From Synechococcus sp. CBW1002 (GTDB taxonomy: Bacteria > Cyanobacteriota > Cyanobacteriia > PCC-6307 > Cyanobiaceae): a stretch of 64,000 nt of DNA. The notes below the pieces were generated by a model, which was not told where the DNA came from, did not search any database, and saw only the letters and a program-made list of their open reading frames with translations. Below, piece by piece: positions 53,757-62,996 of the stretch. The translations under genes were made by a program, and so were the position numbers. The stretch spans positions 1,488,001 to 1,552,000 of the forward strand of contig NZ_CP060398.1 of NCBI RefSeq assembly GCF_015840915.1, read 5' to 3'. Numbering within the stretch: position 1 is the stretch's first letter; each line of letters opens with the position of its first letter.

Positions 53757-54531
53757 GTGGATCTACAGCTTTTTTATGGCCTGGTCAGCGATCAGAGCGC
53801 CTGAGGGCATCTGCAAGCCATGCTTTTGAGATCTGGCCGACTTGATGTCACCGCGCTTGCCAGCCTGATTAACGCGAAGCAAACGGACGAATCCGGCGCC
53901 GATGGGCCGAGAATCTTTTTCAGGAGTCCCGGTGTAAGGGGCATGCGGAGCAATTGCTGGTATGATCAACTGGTGACCTTGCCAACGTTCCACAAAACGA
54001 TGCAGAGTGTCCATAGCCGCGGTGTAGTCGGTACAATCCGGAGCAGGAAAATCGATAAGAACCTGACCAAGTAGACCACGTAATCCCGCGACCGCTATCT
54101 CTTCGGCTACTGCATACTCGTAGTAGTACATATCGCAAACGGTGGTGATACCACCTCGAATTAGCTCTGCGAGCCCAAGACGTGTGCCGCAGCGCACGAA
54201 TGCTTCATCCACATTCATTGCCTCTGCAGGAAAGATCGTATGTTGTAGCCAGTCATCAAGATCCTCATCATCCGCCAATCCACGGAACAGAGTCATTGGA
54301 ATATGAGCATGCCCATTAATCAGCCCAGGTATCACTGCACGCCCACTGGCATCGATACGATTCAGGGCCTCATAGGAAGACTGCAGCTCCTGACGATCTC
54401 CCACGTCTACTATACGGCCAGTCTTGATGGCAATAGCACCATCTCGAATGACGCGCCGATGATGGTCCATAGTGACGATGACACCCCCTAGAATTAGAGT
54501 ATCGACTTGCACAGGATTTCTCAACAGTAGA

Positions 54532-55356
54532 TTAGTCTTTTATCCAACTATAGACCCTGTCACGAGCAATCGCAATCTCTAGGAGCGAACGGATAAAGGC
54601 AGCACTGGAATAGGAGCAATAATCATGCCAGTCATCCGTTTTTTCAGAATCGGCAAAATCACAAACACCCTTGACTACCAAAGGAATTACAGGGCGCAAA
54701 TAGGTACTACACATAGATGCGGCAAGTGCAAGCCCATACGATTCCATGTCGATAGCAAGAAGCGAATACTCTTTGGCTTTTAGTCTGTCAATGTAAGACT
54801 GATCCTTAATTACTTGCGGGCCACATGCCATTGCGCCGTAATGAATACGTGGCTCTGCCTCACTAGGCATTGGATGTCCAAAGCCAACACGAACCAATTC
54901 TTGCAACTCGTTAGAATCAGTAAGAGAAATCAAAAAATCCAGTGCCCATGGAGGTGGCGAAACCCGGTTCTGTACTGGAATGAATTCACCCTCCGATAAC
55001 TGACCACTTGAGTGTTCGAAGCACTGACTGGCAACCACAAGATCACCAAGGTTGACCGAACCCTTGACACCTGCACAGATACCTGTCATCACAGCCAACT
55101 TTGGCTTCCATAGACACATTGCCTTGGTGGCAGTGATCGCAGAACTGGTCAGCCCCTTTTCCTGTTGTCGGAGCGCAACAATCGTCACACTGCGATTAGC
55201 ATGGGCAACATTTGTCAGAAGGTATGAAGTTCCAAGGATTGCAATGCGCTGGAATTCACTGTCAAATACCTTCTTAAGCCATTGCAACTCCTCATGCAGT
55301 CCTGTCATCAACAGAATATCAGCGCTTATTGAGGGCGCGTGCTTGTCTTCGGACAT
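54532..55356 (-). CDS. Nucleosidase of the PNP/UDP family, intact copy 2
   Basis: This 274-aa protein has ADILLMTGLHEELQWLKKVFDSEF, VALRQQEKGLTSSAITATKAM, MTGICAGVKGSVNLGDLV (phosphate/ribose side), LAIDMESYGLALAASM (Met-Glu of the nucleoside site) and VVKGVCDFADSEKTDDWHDYCSYSSAAFIRSLLE. The last motif (KGVCDFAD...DDWxxYC) resembles nucleoside-phosphorylase effectors of conflict systems more than housekeeping MTA/SAH nucleosidase, though it could act in salvage. It is followed after 7 nt by the deaminase gene. AT-richer than copy 1. Confidence 0.85.
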   Translation of the reverse strand: MSEDKHAPSISADILLMTGLHEELQWLKKVFDSEFQRIAILGTSYLLTNVAHANRSVTIVALRQQEKGLTSSAITATKAMCLWKPKLAVMTGICAGVKGSVNLGDLVVASQCFEHSSGQLSEGEFIPVQNRVSPPPWALDFLISLTDSNELQELVRVGFGHPMPSEAEPRIHYGAMACGPQVIKDQSYIDRLKAKEYSLLAIDMESYGLALAASMCSTYLRPVIPLVVKGVCDFADSEKTDDWHDYCSYSSAAFIRSLLEIAIARDRVYSWIKD

Positions 55357-56117
55357 TCTGAATTACCAAAATTGGATCGTTTTTAAAACCTTTAATGCGA
55401 CGGACGCTCTTAAAGGGTAATGAGGCTTAACCATGAGGAGTGCACAAGCAAGGCCAAATATTTCTACAATAGTGACGACTAGTCATGTGCCGACAGAGCT
55501 GATAGAACCAAAGATAAAATGTAATAATATCGGCTCCAAACCAAAGAAGCGCTTGCTTGCACCATTCACAGACACGCCACCTTTGGAATTAGAATAAGAA
55601 TTACTAAAATAAATTGTTTTGTCGCATCCGGTAGGAGCAGGTATTCGTACATATAAGTGCATTCGAACCGATGCCAAGTTTTTCAGATCTGAATCGAAAT
55701 TATCTTGACATCATTCACTAGCAAGAATGAAGCGCATTCACGCGAAGAAGATGTGAAGAACTCGCGAATACCAACAGGCCGAATAAGGGTTTATGGCGTT
55801 ATCGCGTTTTGCATTGTTCAAAGGCCATGTGGTAGAAATACCGCATTTTACTTCTACCCAAACTTTCAACTTCTGTCGCCATGACTGACCAATAAAGTGC
55901 TTCCATCACACGTGCCTCATGGTCTTGGGGCTGCATAGCCATTTAACAGCTCGAACTGTGTAAGTCTACTGGCTCATCTGATGAAACACCGACTTGATGC
56001 TTGATGAGTCTCCATCCCTGGGTTAGAATCATCTTGAAGCCAGCACCGGTGACACGCAATTATGTGATATGGCCTTCAGAGGGACAAGCTACACCAGTTC
56101 ATCCGTTACCTTGACGC
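55357..56117. other. AT-rich intergenic stretch, no gene recognised
   Basis: About 760 bp. A 64-codon minus-strand frame (55483-55677; VRIPAPTGCDKTIYFSNSYSNSKGG) is the only one that looks protein-like, with no known family. No tRNA or strong terminator seen. Confidence 0.4.
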
Positions 56118-56807
56118 ATGCGTAATTCTCTTCGCCGCGAGCTGTTGCACTTTGCTACTGATCTAGCAGCTCTGGTAGAGCGTTCTGAACCTGAACGCGG
56201 AATCGATCTATTGACTCGCAGCTACAAAACACCTGCGGCAGACGCCGCGCGCGCCTCACTTCGCAGCGATCCAGCAATAGCTGAGCTGATGAAAGAGCGC
56301 TACTGGGGGCATTGGCCGAGTCAATCTGAGTTTTTGACGCTACCTTCGGGCAGCCTGGGATATTCTTATGCGAGCTGTCTTGCCAGTGCCGGCGGAAGCA
56401 TTCTACCCGACCCTGTTCTGCAAGACGGGAGTGAAGGCGATGATATTTGGCTTCACCAACGGATTAGACACTCACACGATGTCTGGCACGTGGTTTGCGG
56501 CTGCCCCCCCACGGTAGCTGGGGAAGCGGCGATAAGTGCAGTGAACGTTGTTCAATTGCGCTGGCCAGGCAGCGCCATGGTGATTGGCGCTCACCTAATG
56601 CAACACTGCATGACAGGCTCTGTTCAGGGTCAACTTGATGTCGGTCTTGCAATAAGCTATGGTCTTGAGCTCGGACGGATCTGCGCACCACTACTTGCAC
56701 AACGCTGGGAGGAGGGCTGGGATGAATCTATTGAAGCTTGGCGAGAGCGACTTGGCATTGCGGATATAGTCGCCGCTTCTCCGTTCCACGATGATTTTTG
56801 CAATTAG
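56118..56807 (+). CDS. Coq4-like protein
   Basis: This 229-aa protein has the Coq4 metal site: HDVWH in IRHSHDVWHVVCGCPPTVAGEAA, that is HDxxH followed 11 residues later by Glu. The surroundings are WPSQSEFLTLPSGSLGYSYASCLA and RWPGSAMVIGAHLMQH. Eukaryotic Coq4 takes part in ubiquinone biosynthesis; in bacteria without ubiquinone the role of such paralogues is unknown. Intact, alone between AT-rich DNA and IS debris. Confidence 0.8.
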   Translation: MRNSLRRELLHFATDLAALVERSEPERGIDLLTRSYKTPAADAARASLRSDPAIAELMKERYWGHWPSQSEFLTLPSGSLGYSYASCLASAGGSILPDPVLQDGSEGDDIWLHQRIRHSHDVWHVVCGCPPTVAGEAAISAVNVVQLRWPGSAMVIGAHLMQHCMTGSVQGQLDVGLAISYGLELGRICAPLLAQRWEEGWDESIEAWRERLGIADIVAASPFHDDFCN

Positions 56808-56927
56808 CGTCTGCTGTGGACTGTTAAGCATATTTTATCCAACAGACCAACTGTTTCCCCGACTAACGTTGTTGACGAGATAATGTGCTGAATTCCTAAA
56901 TCTCAAATACAAAATGAGTCAGGAGCG

Positions 56928-57505
56928 TGAGGTGGACTGGTTTTTCTGGACAGGTCCCATCGTTAATCTCTGAGGCGGGGTACCGCCCCTGAATGGGGCT
57001 CCCACCGATGAGCAAGCGACGCACCCATAGCCCAGAGTTCAAGGCCCGGGTCGCCATGGAGGCGATCAGTGGACGCAAGACGATCCAAGAGATCGCTGCC
57101 GATCACGCTGTTCATCCGATCCAGGTGAGCCAGTGGAAGCGGCAGCTGCTCGATGGCGCCAGCGAGCTGTTCACCCGGGGCAGGAAGAGCAAGGACAAGG
57201 AGGAAGGGCAGGCCAAGGAGGCTGAGTTGTTCCAGCAGATCGGCAGGCTGCAGATGGAGCTGGAGTGGCTCAAAAAAAATCTCAGCTGCTCTGACGCCCA
57301 TGAACTGCGAAAGCTGGTCGATCACGACCATCCTGCGCTCAGCATCAGCCGCCAGTGTGCCCTGCTAGGCCTACCGCGATCCACGCTCTACTACCGACCG
57401 ACTCCGGTTCCGGAATCAACGCTACGGATCATGGCCAGGATCGATTCCTTGTATCTGGAGGATCCCTGCAGCGGCAGCCGTCGGATGGTGGATTATCTGG
57501 CCCGA
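56928..57505 (+). mobile_element. Diverged IS3 element, 5' fragment
   Basis: Begins TGAGGTGGACTGGTTTTTCTG, a diverged version of the IS3 left end, and follows the same plan up to the codons RRMVDYLA of orfB at about 57505, where it is joined to an IS5 fragment in the opposite orientation. Confidence 0.9.
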
Positions 57506-57610
57506 GTCCTTGTTCACATTGGCGTGGACTTTCATCCCGAAATACCAATGGTTGGCGTTATTCGTCTGGTGCATCTCCGGATCCGGCTTCCCTGCCTTAT
57601 TCTTGGTTGA
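57008..57610 (+). pseudogene. IS3 OrfA-OrfB in-frame fusion, truncated
   Basis: MSKRRTHSPEFKARVAMEAISG... to ELEWLKKNLSCSDAHELRKLVDHDHPALSISRQCALLGLPRSTLYYRPT. In this copy the A-run is followed by T rather than G-T, one base less than the others, so OrfA and OrfB are read as one frame without frameshifting. OrfB stops at RRMVDYLA; foreign codons follow to 57610. Confidence 0.88.
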
Positions 57611-58097
57611 ACTAGGCGCGCCGATGAGGTGGTATCGACGATCGTGCCTTGCCGCCTCGTCATGCAACGCGCACCGAGGTGGGCCTTCACGGTGTCAAAA
57701 ACCTGCTCGCCTAGGCCATCCTTCTCCAGCAGATGGCGGAAGGTCAGGATCGTCGTTTCATCCGGAATCCGATCGCTGATCAGCTCGATACCGGCAATGT
57801 GACGCATGGTGGGTACCTCGATCAGGGCCTCCTCATTCGCCGGATCGCTTAGGGAATACCACTGCTGCAGCAAGTGAATGTGCAGCATCGTCGCCAGCGG
57901 GTAAGGAGGGCGGCCGCCCTTCTTGTCGCTTTGGGGTAGTGAGGCTCAATCAAATCGATCAGTGCCTGCCAGGGCACCACCGGCTCCATCTCAGAGAGAA
58001 ACTTGTCACGCTGGGCTGCATCTTGGCCGTGGTCAGATCGCAATGCGAGAAGCTGAGCTGCTTGCCACCCATCAACTCTGTCCCGGCCTGCCATCAC
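57506..58097 (-). pseudogene. IS5-family transposase remnant, frameshifted
   Basis: Pieces in three frames line up in order: FLSEMEPVVPWQALIDLIEPHYPK (58000-57930), [71 protein letters not shown] (57888-57670), then [43 protein letters not shown] (57620-57506). This is the N-terminal half of an IS5 (IS903-like) transposase. C-terminal half missing. Confidence 0.85.
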
Positions 58098-58356
58098 AGG
58101 GACATTGTCGCGTTTATCGCTCGGTCTTCCCAGACGCTCCTTAAGTGATAAGTATTCAAGGAATTAGTGCATCGTTAATAGAGGGACGATGGTTTCGCAA
58201 ACTCTCCAGCCAGTCTGCAGCGCGAGGCACCCGTAGGTCATGCTATCGTATGTGTATTCTACGTGCTTCACATTCGTGAAAGCGTCATACTCAGCCGTAT
58301 GGCTTGGGCTAATCTATTTGCTCACTTTAAATGACCATTTTTAGGATCACTAGACA
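58098..58356. other. AT-rich stretch, no gene seen
   Basis: Upstream region of the membrane protein gene at 58357. It may hold that gene's promoter; no specific box is assigned. Confidence 0.35.
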
Positions 58357-59622
58357 ATGCTAGGCTATTATAGCGCTAGAACTATTGGGATACTGTTTGG
58401 TGAGCAACGGTTAGAGAAATTTCAGAAGACCTTCTCTGTAGCTTGTTCGATTGTATTCATATTCTCAACGTCAGTTGCCCTCGGTATTCTTAGGTTCGAT
58501 CAGCATTATAGTCACCCCATTCATCTTCTCCTCCGCCATACAGTAGCTACATCCCTGATCTTGCTCTCATGTTTTGCTATTCTATGTACACTCGTCTACG
58601 TTAGGCGAAGCAAAGCCACGATCTATAGCGTCTCACCTTTACTTCTTACACCAATAGCTTTTGTGATCTATTCACTGGATCTGGTTAGCTATAATACAGA
58701 TATTAGCGGTTCATTCACGCTTATATATGCAATCTGCCGACTACTCAACTGCGTCCTATTAGCCTATTCTTTGGCGGTTATTAGAAGAAATACCCGATGC
58801 GTTGCCCTTGTTCTAACTGTAGAGCTTATTCTGGCGATTATATTGCTTACTATTCACAATAAGAGCATGATTTATGAGATATCATTAATTATATGGGCTA
58901 GCATGATTCAGTTTAGCATCTCTCTGGTAGTGGGTGCGAGCCATCAAAATAGGAAGGAAAAGCCAATAGATTCTAAGTTTGTCGCCAACCGTGAGGAATA
59001 CGGCAGTTCATGTGAAATAGTTAAGATCCGTGCCTGGCTTCCGAACAATGAAGATACTTGCTCACATATAGTTCTTCCAGTGATTGGACGTTATTCGTTT
59101 GCCTATTCACTCAGAAGGCGAGACTTTCATGTAGGACATATAACTTTCGAAACCAACAGTTTTTATGCTAGTATCTATCCTGATAAGAATTCATGGCTGG
59201 CAGAGGAGAAGAGACCAACTAGTAAAACTATAGGAAGCTCTCATCGCATGTTTTATCCAGGAGTATGGCAGTCTCTTGATTATGATATTCAACAACGCGG
59301 GGCTGCTTACAACGTCTGCGTTGTTGATGCCTTTAACCCCGATCATCTCATCTCTGTGTGGCATACTCTAAAGAAGGACTCTTCCTATTCTCTCTATAGT
59401 CGAAATTGTGCAATTGTTACCGTAAGACTATTTGAAGAGTGCATTCGTGATTCACTGAGTGAGATACCATTCACTATCGGAATTCTTAGGACGTACTTAT
59501 CGTCATATTTTTGGAGTGCTATCATCGCAAAACAACGCTCAGAGCTTTTCACTTGGTCACCTGGCCTTGCTTATGACTACATTCGTAGCCTCAGTTTGTT
59601 AGTCGCACGTCTTACGAAATAG
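58357..59622 (+). CDS. Membrane protein with C-terminal papain-like (NlpC/P60-type) domain, function unknown
   Basis: 421 aa. Five or six membrane segments fill about residues 24-190 (FSVACSIVFIFSTSVALGIL, VATSLILLSCFAILCTLVYV, LLLTPIAFVIYSLDLV, CVALVLTVELILAIILLTI, LIIWASMIQFSISLVVGA). The soluble part has VGHITFETNSFYASIYPDK (His) and YSLYSRNCAIVTVRLFEE (Cys), the His-then-Cys order of circularly permuted papain-like enzymes. It would be a membrane-anchored peptidase, amidase or acyltransferase. A+T content is far above the neighbourhood and mobile elements lie on both sides, so it is likely foreign. The fold call is by eye. Confidence 0.6.
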   Translation: MLGYYSARTIGILFGEQRLEKFQKTFSVACSIVFIFSTSVALGILRFDQHYSHPIHLLLRHTVATSLILLSCFAILCTLVYVRRSKATIYSVSPLLLTPIAFVIYSLDLVSYNTDISGSFTLIYAICRLLNCVLLAYSLAVIRRNTRCVALVLTVELILAIILLTIHNKSMIYEISLIIWASMIQFSISLVVGASHQNRKEKPIDSKFVANREEYGSSCEIVKIRAWLPNNEDTCSHIVLPVIGRYSFAYSLRRRDFHVGHITFETNSFYASIYPDKNSWLAEEKRPTSKTIGSSHRMFYPGVWQSLDYDIQQRGAAYNVCVVDAFNPDHLISVWHTLKKDSSYSLYSRNCAIVTVRLFEECIRDSLSEIPFTIGILRTYLSSYFWSAIIAKQRSELFTWSPGLAYDYIRSLSLLVARLTK

Positions 59623-59715
59623 TTACCACTGCAGACTCTGCAAGTTGCCTGTTTTCGCATTGTAAGATTCATAAATGATGCTCTTTTATGTCTCCATATT
59701 GTCATCATCTCTATA

Positions 59716-61256
59716 GGGACTCCTGAAAAAGATTCTCGGCCCATCGACGCCGGATTCGTCCGTTTGCTTCGCGTTAATCAGGCTGGCAAGCGCGGTGACA
59801 TCAAGTCGGCCAGATCTCAAAAGCATGGCTTGCAGATGCCCTCAGGCGCTCTGATCGCTGACCAGGCCATAAAAAAGCTGTAGATCCACCCAAAAAGAAG
59901 GACAAAAAAGAGGCGCAGCAGCCTCAAGACCTTTTCCGCGCACATCACGACAAAGGCCATCGAGATGGAGGATTCGGCACCAGCTGGTAGACGAGCCATG
60001 ATCAGATCCAGGGAATACTTGCGCTTTCCAGAGCCAAAGACGCCTTCCACTTCATTGCGTCGAGCTTGATCAGATCGGAGCTGGTGCTTGTGTGCAGTGG
60101 TGACATCAGGATCCTTGGGCGGGCGACCCAATCGCTTGCCGGAGAGGCGAATACCGTTCCTCGTGCAGAAATGCCTATTCTTGGCCGTGATATAAATCCG
60201 GTCGGCGCAGATTCGCTCTGGGTAAGATCCTGTATCCAGCTTGTATTTTTCCGCCTGAGCGATAAGGTCTTCTCCTTCGTTGTAGGGGTTCCAGCTTATG
60301 CGGTGCAAGAACGGAAAGCCGTTTTGAACCGAAACACTGATTTTGGCTCCAAACTCCACCGCAGCACGTGCTTTGCCTCGCACCATTGGGCGGATATGGG
60401 TCTGCACAAGATTCACCAGGCGGTCTGGAATGCTGTTGGTCTGAGAGGCGAGCAGAAGGCCCTGTTGCCGCTCCAACTCGCTGCAGGCCAACAACTTCTG
60501 CCACCAATGCCTCTTAAGCTCGGAAAGCCTTGCCCCGCAGCCGATCAGAGCATCAATGGCCTTGAGATTCTGCCGCACATAGCCAAGCTGATGTTTAATG
60601 GCAGCCTTCACTTTGCGGCGACGTGGTCGTTTTTGCTTCGCCACTCTCAGGAAATGAGCACGAGCAAGGCCACGGTCGTAGCGAGGTCGATGTCTCCTGA
60701 ATCCCGATGACTGACTGCACAGATCATCAATGACTCGCTCGGTCGTTGTGCGAGCCTCGTTGAGGAGCTTGAGGTCTCTGGGATAGGTGATGTCGGCTGG
60801 AGTGCAACTGGCATCAATCGTGAGAGTGCCCCAATTCTTTCCTTCTGGCCAGTCAGCAGGCTTGATCAACGCATCAAGTTCTAGCTGAGCACCTCCTCCA
60901 CTGGAATCACGATCATCATGGTCGTCATCGTCTGCTGCCTGAGCAAGTGCTTCCAGAAGGATCTCTTTGCCGCGCTGCACCACCAGCTCGTTGATACGGC
61001 GCAGATCCTCGTCAGAAAAACGCTTGCGAAAGTGCACCATCATCGAGGCATCAAACGGTGCCTTAGCTGTGTAGCCCGCAAAGCCGAGAAAGAACTGAAT
61101 ATAGGCGTTCTCTCTGATCTGATGGACTGTCTCTTCGTCGGTGAGCCCTAACTTCTGTTTGATGTAGAGAGCACCAAAGGCCATTCTCACTGATTTGGCT
61201 GGAGCGCCAATTGTGGCGCTGAATTGAGGGGCATAGGTTTCTTCCAGCTCATCCCA
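59716..61256 (-). mobile_element. IS5/IS1182-type element, copy 3, 5' end cut by another IS
   Basis: The GGGACTCCTGAAAAA end is at 59716. Sequence follows copies 1 and 2 in reverse up to 61256 (CTTCCAGCTCATCCCA), where the IS3-like element with TGTCAGC ends begins. The rest should lie beyond 64000. Confidence 0.93.
59817..61256 (-). pseudogene. IS5/IS1182-type transposase gene, N-terminus removed by insertion
   Basis: The frame is identical to the transposase at 24900 from WDELEETYAPQ to the stop. About 40 N-terminal codons are separated by the IS3-like element. An internal Met (RMAFGALYIKQ) could start a 457-aa product lacking the first part. Confidence 0.9.
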
Positions 61257-61273
61257 CCCCCAGTGTCAGCAAA

Positions 61274-61553
61274 CGAACCAGTACGCGCGTACGCCCTCGC
61301 GCCCGAAACACCCACGGCCAAGCCAGAGCGCCCTTGCCACTCTGGTCATGAGGACATCGGGCCATGGCCGATGACATCTTTGGAGGCCTGACCCCGAAAG
61401 CAAACGTGGCCTGGGATTCGAATTGCGCTCCCTGCCCTGGCGACGGCTCGACTGACCAATGAGTTAGTCGGCCGATCCCGATTAGGAATTTGCTGATTTT
61501 AGTGCGCGAATCCTGCCTGATGCCCTCCCGATCACCTAGTGAGTCCTTAAGCC
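61274..61553 (+). ncRNA. Candidate bridge-RNA region of IS110
   Basis: The 280-nt non-coding left end upstream of the recombinase is where IS110-group elements encode their bridge RNA (established for IS621 and relatives). It contains several self-complementary segments (for example GCGCGTACGC, CATCGGGCCATGGCCGATG). TTTGCTGA at 61489-61496 is the reverse complement of TCAGCAAA, the half-site just left of the insertion point, and could be a target guide. Exact RNA ends unknown. Confidence 0.45.
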
Positions 61554-62897
61554 ATGGGAGAACCAATTTCAGCAGGCAAGCGCCGAGCTCGTCTGAAAGT
61601 CATTAACCCTCGTTCCGCTGGAATTGATGTCGGCAGTAGATTCCACGTTGTTGCTGTTCCTGTCGAGCTTGATCCGAATCCCGTCCGCAAGTTTTCAAGC
61701 TTCACAAAGGATCTAATCGCACTCGCCGAATGGCTGCTGGCAGTTGGAATTAGCACCATTGCCATGGAGTCCACTGGAATCTACTGGGTTCCGCTTTACG
61801 AGATTCTCTCTGGCAAAGGCATTGACGTCTTTCTTGTTAATGCCAGGCACGCCAAGAATGTTCCGGGCCGCAAGACGGATATCAACGATGCACAATGGCT
61901 TCAGCAGCTCCACAGCTACGGCCTGGTGAGAGCAAGCTTTCGTCCAGACCAAAAAATCACAGAACTACGCTCATATCTGCGGCAGCGTGATCAACTTGTT
62001 CGATACCGCTCGTCTCATCAGCAACACATCCAGAAGGCGCTGATGCTTATGAATCTTCAGCTTCATCATGTTGTCAGAGATATCAGCGGACTAACCGGTA
62101 GGCGAATCATCGATGCCATACTTTCAGGTGAGAGGGACCCCGAAAGACTCGCTTCTCTCCGAGACAGACGCTGCAAGGAGAGCGCGGCAACAATTGCGGC
62201 TGCTCTTGAGGGGAACTACCAAGACGATCACTTGTTCTCTTTGAAGATCGCAGTTGAGCTCTTTGACACCTATTCAGAGAAGATCAGGGCCTGCGAGCTT
62301 GCGGCACAATCATTGATGACAGAGCTTGCCGGCTCGGACTATCAAGATCCAGGCAGTCAACCTGGGGATTGGAAGATATGCGGACATGGCTTTGCATTTA
62401 ACCCAACCCACCTAATTCAAGCCTTGTCAGGCCACAATCTTCTAAGGCTTCCGGGATTAGGACCAACAACAGTTCTCACGCTCATTAGTGAGTGTGGGTT
62501 GGACATGAAGCGCTGGCCCAGTGCCCAGCATTTTGTGTCATGGCTGGGACTCAGTCCTCAGAACAGGATCTCAGGGGGAAAGGTACTTTCTTCACGAACA
62601 CGACAGGGCACTACGCGAGCAGGTAGTGCCTTTTGGATGGCTGCCGTACCGCTGGGAAGAACGAATACTGCACTGGGTGCTTTTCAACGTCGTCTGGCAG
62701 CACGTGCCGGAAAGAGTAAAGCATTAATTGCTACTGCCCGAAAGCTTGCCATTCTTTACTACAAGACGCTCCGTGATGGTTTGGTATATCAGGATCCCGG
62801 TGCTGCCGCATATCAGGAGGAATCAAGGGATCGTCAGATTCGTGGTCTCCAGCGACGCGCCATTGCCCTTGGTTTTCAACTTGTTGCCTCTGCTTGA
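61554..62897 (+). CDS. IS110-family transposase (DEDD recombinase)
   Basis: 447 aa. The N-terminal RuvC-like DEDD domain has GIDVGSRFHVVAVP (Asp), TIAMESTGIYWVPLYEIL (Glu) and RKTDINDAQWLQQLHSYGLV (Asp, Asp). The C-terminal transposase_20 domain has LLRLPGLGPTTVLTLISECG and HFVSWLGLSPQNRISGGK, with the conserved catalytic Ser region GTTRAGSAFWMAA. Intact frame; start at MGEPISAGKRRARL. Confidence 0.95.
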   Translation: MGEPISAGKRRARLKVINPRSAGIDVGSRFHVVAVPVELDPNPVRKFSSFTKDLIALAEWLLAVGISTIAMESTGIYWVPLYEILSGKGIDVFLVNARHAKNVPGRKTDINDAQWLQQLHSYGLVRASFRPDQKITELRSYLRQRDQLVRYRSSHQQHIQKALMLMNLQLHHVVRDISGLTGRRIIDAILSGERDPERLASLRDRRCKESAATIAAALEGNYQDDHLFSLKIAVELFDTYSEKIRACELAAQSLMTELAGSDYQDPGSQPGDWKICGHGFAFNPTHLIQALSGHNLLRLPGLGPTTVLTLISECGLDMKRWPSAQHFVSWLGLSPQNRISGGKVLSSRTRQGTTRAGSAFWMAAVPLGRTNTALGAFQRRLAARAGKSKALIATARKLAILYYKTLRDGLVYQDPGAAAYQEESRDRQIRGLQRRAIALGFQLVASA

Positions 62898-62996
62898 GGT
62901 GTGGTCAGTCAGCCGAGATCCCTGTTGGCCGTTGGTGTTTCTTAGGAAGAAGTCCGCTCGGTTTGACCCGTCCACCTGGGGGCCCAACCGACGACT

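Larger units (their letters stand above)
50888..53930 (+). mobile_element. IS5/IS1182-type element, copy 2, carrying ISAs1
   Basis: GGGACTCCTGAA ends at 50888 and 53930; the target duplication GGTGTA is at 50882-50887 and 53931-53936. Length 3043 bp = 1767 bp plus ISAs1 (1266) and its 10-bp duplication. Confidence 0.95.
50135..54524 (-). pseudogene. MtaD-like deaminase gene, copy 2, split by nested IS
   Basis: The N-terminal part (54524-53931) has MRNPVQVDTLILGGVIVTMDHHRRVI, GLINGHAHIPMTLFRG, to IAPHAPYT. The C-terminal part (50887-50135) resumes VGDDHLIAAHRFSIEHNCPLITHLAESRHE, AAHVVWAE, GIGTDGSASNNDLSLWEE. Together they would form a full amidohydrolase about 80% identical to the protein at 18649. 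The insertion duplicated GGTGTA. It starts 7 nt downstream of the nucleosidase gene, as a two-gene operon. Confidence 0.92.
61274..62948 (+). mobile_element. IS110-family element (about 1675 bp)
   Basis: Boundaries follow from comparison with the uninterrupted copy at 1536: insertion between CAGTGTCAGCAAA and GAAGTCCG. No inverted repeats; at most a 2-nt (AA) ambiguity at the joint, as normal for IS110. About 280 nt precede the recombinase gene. Confidence 0.9.
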
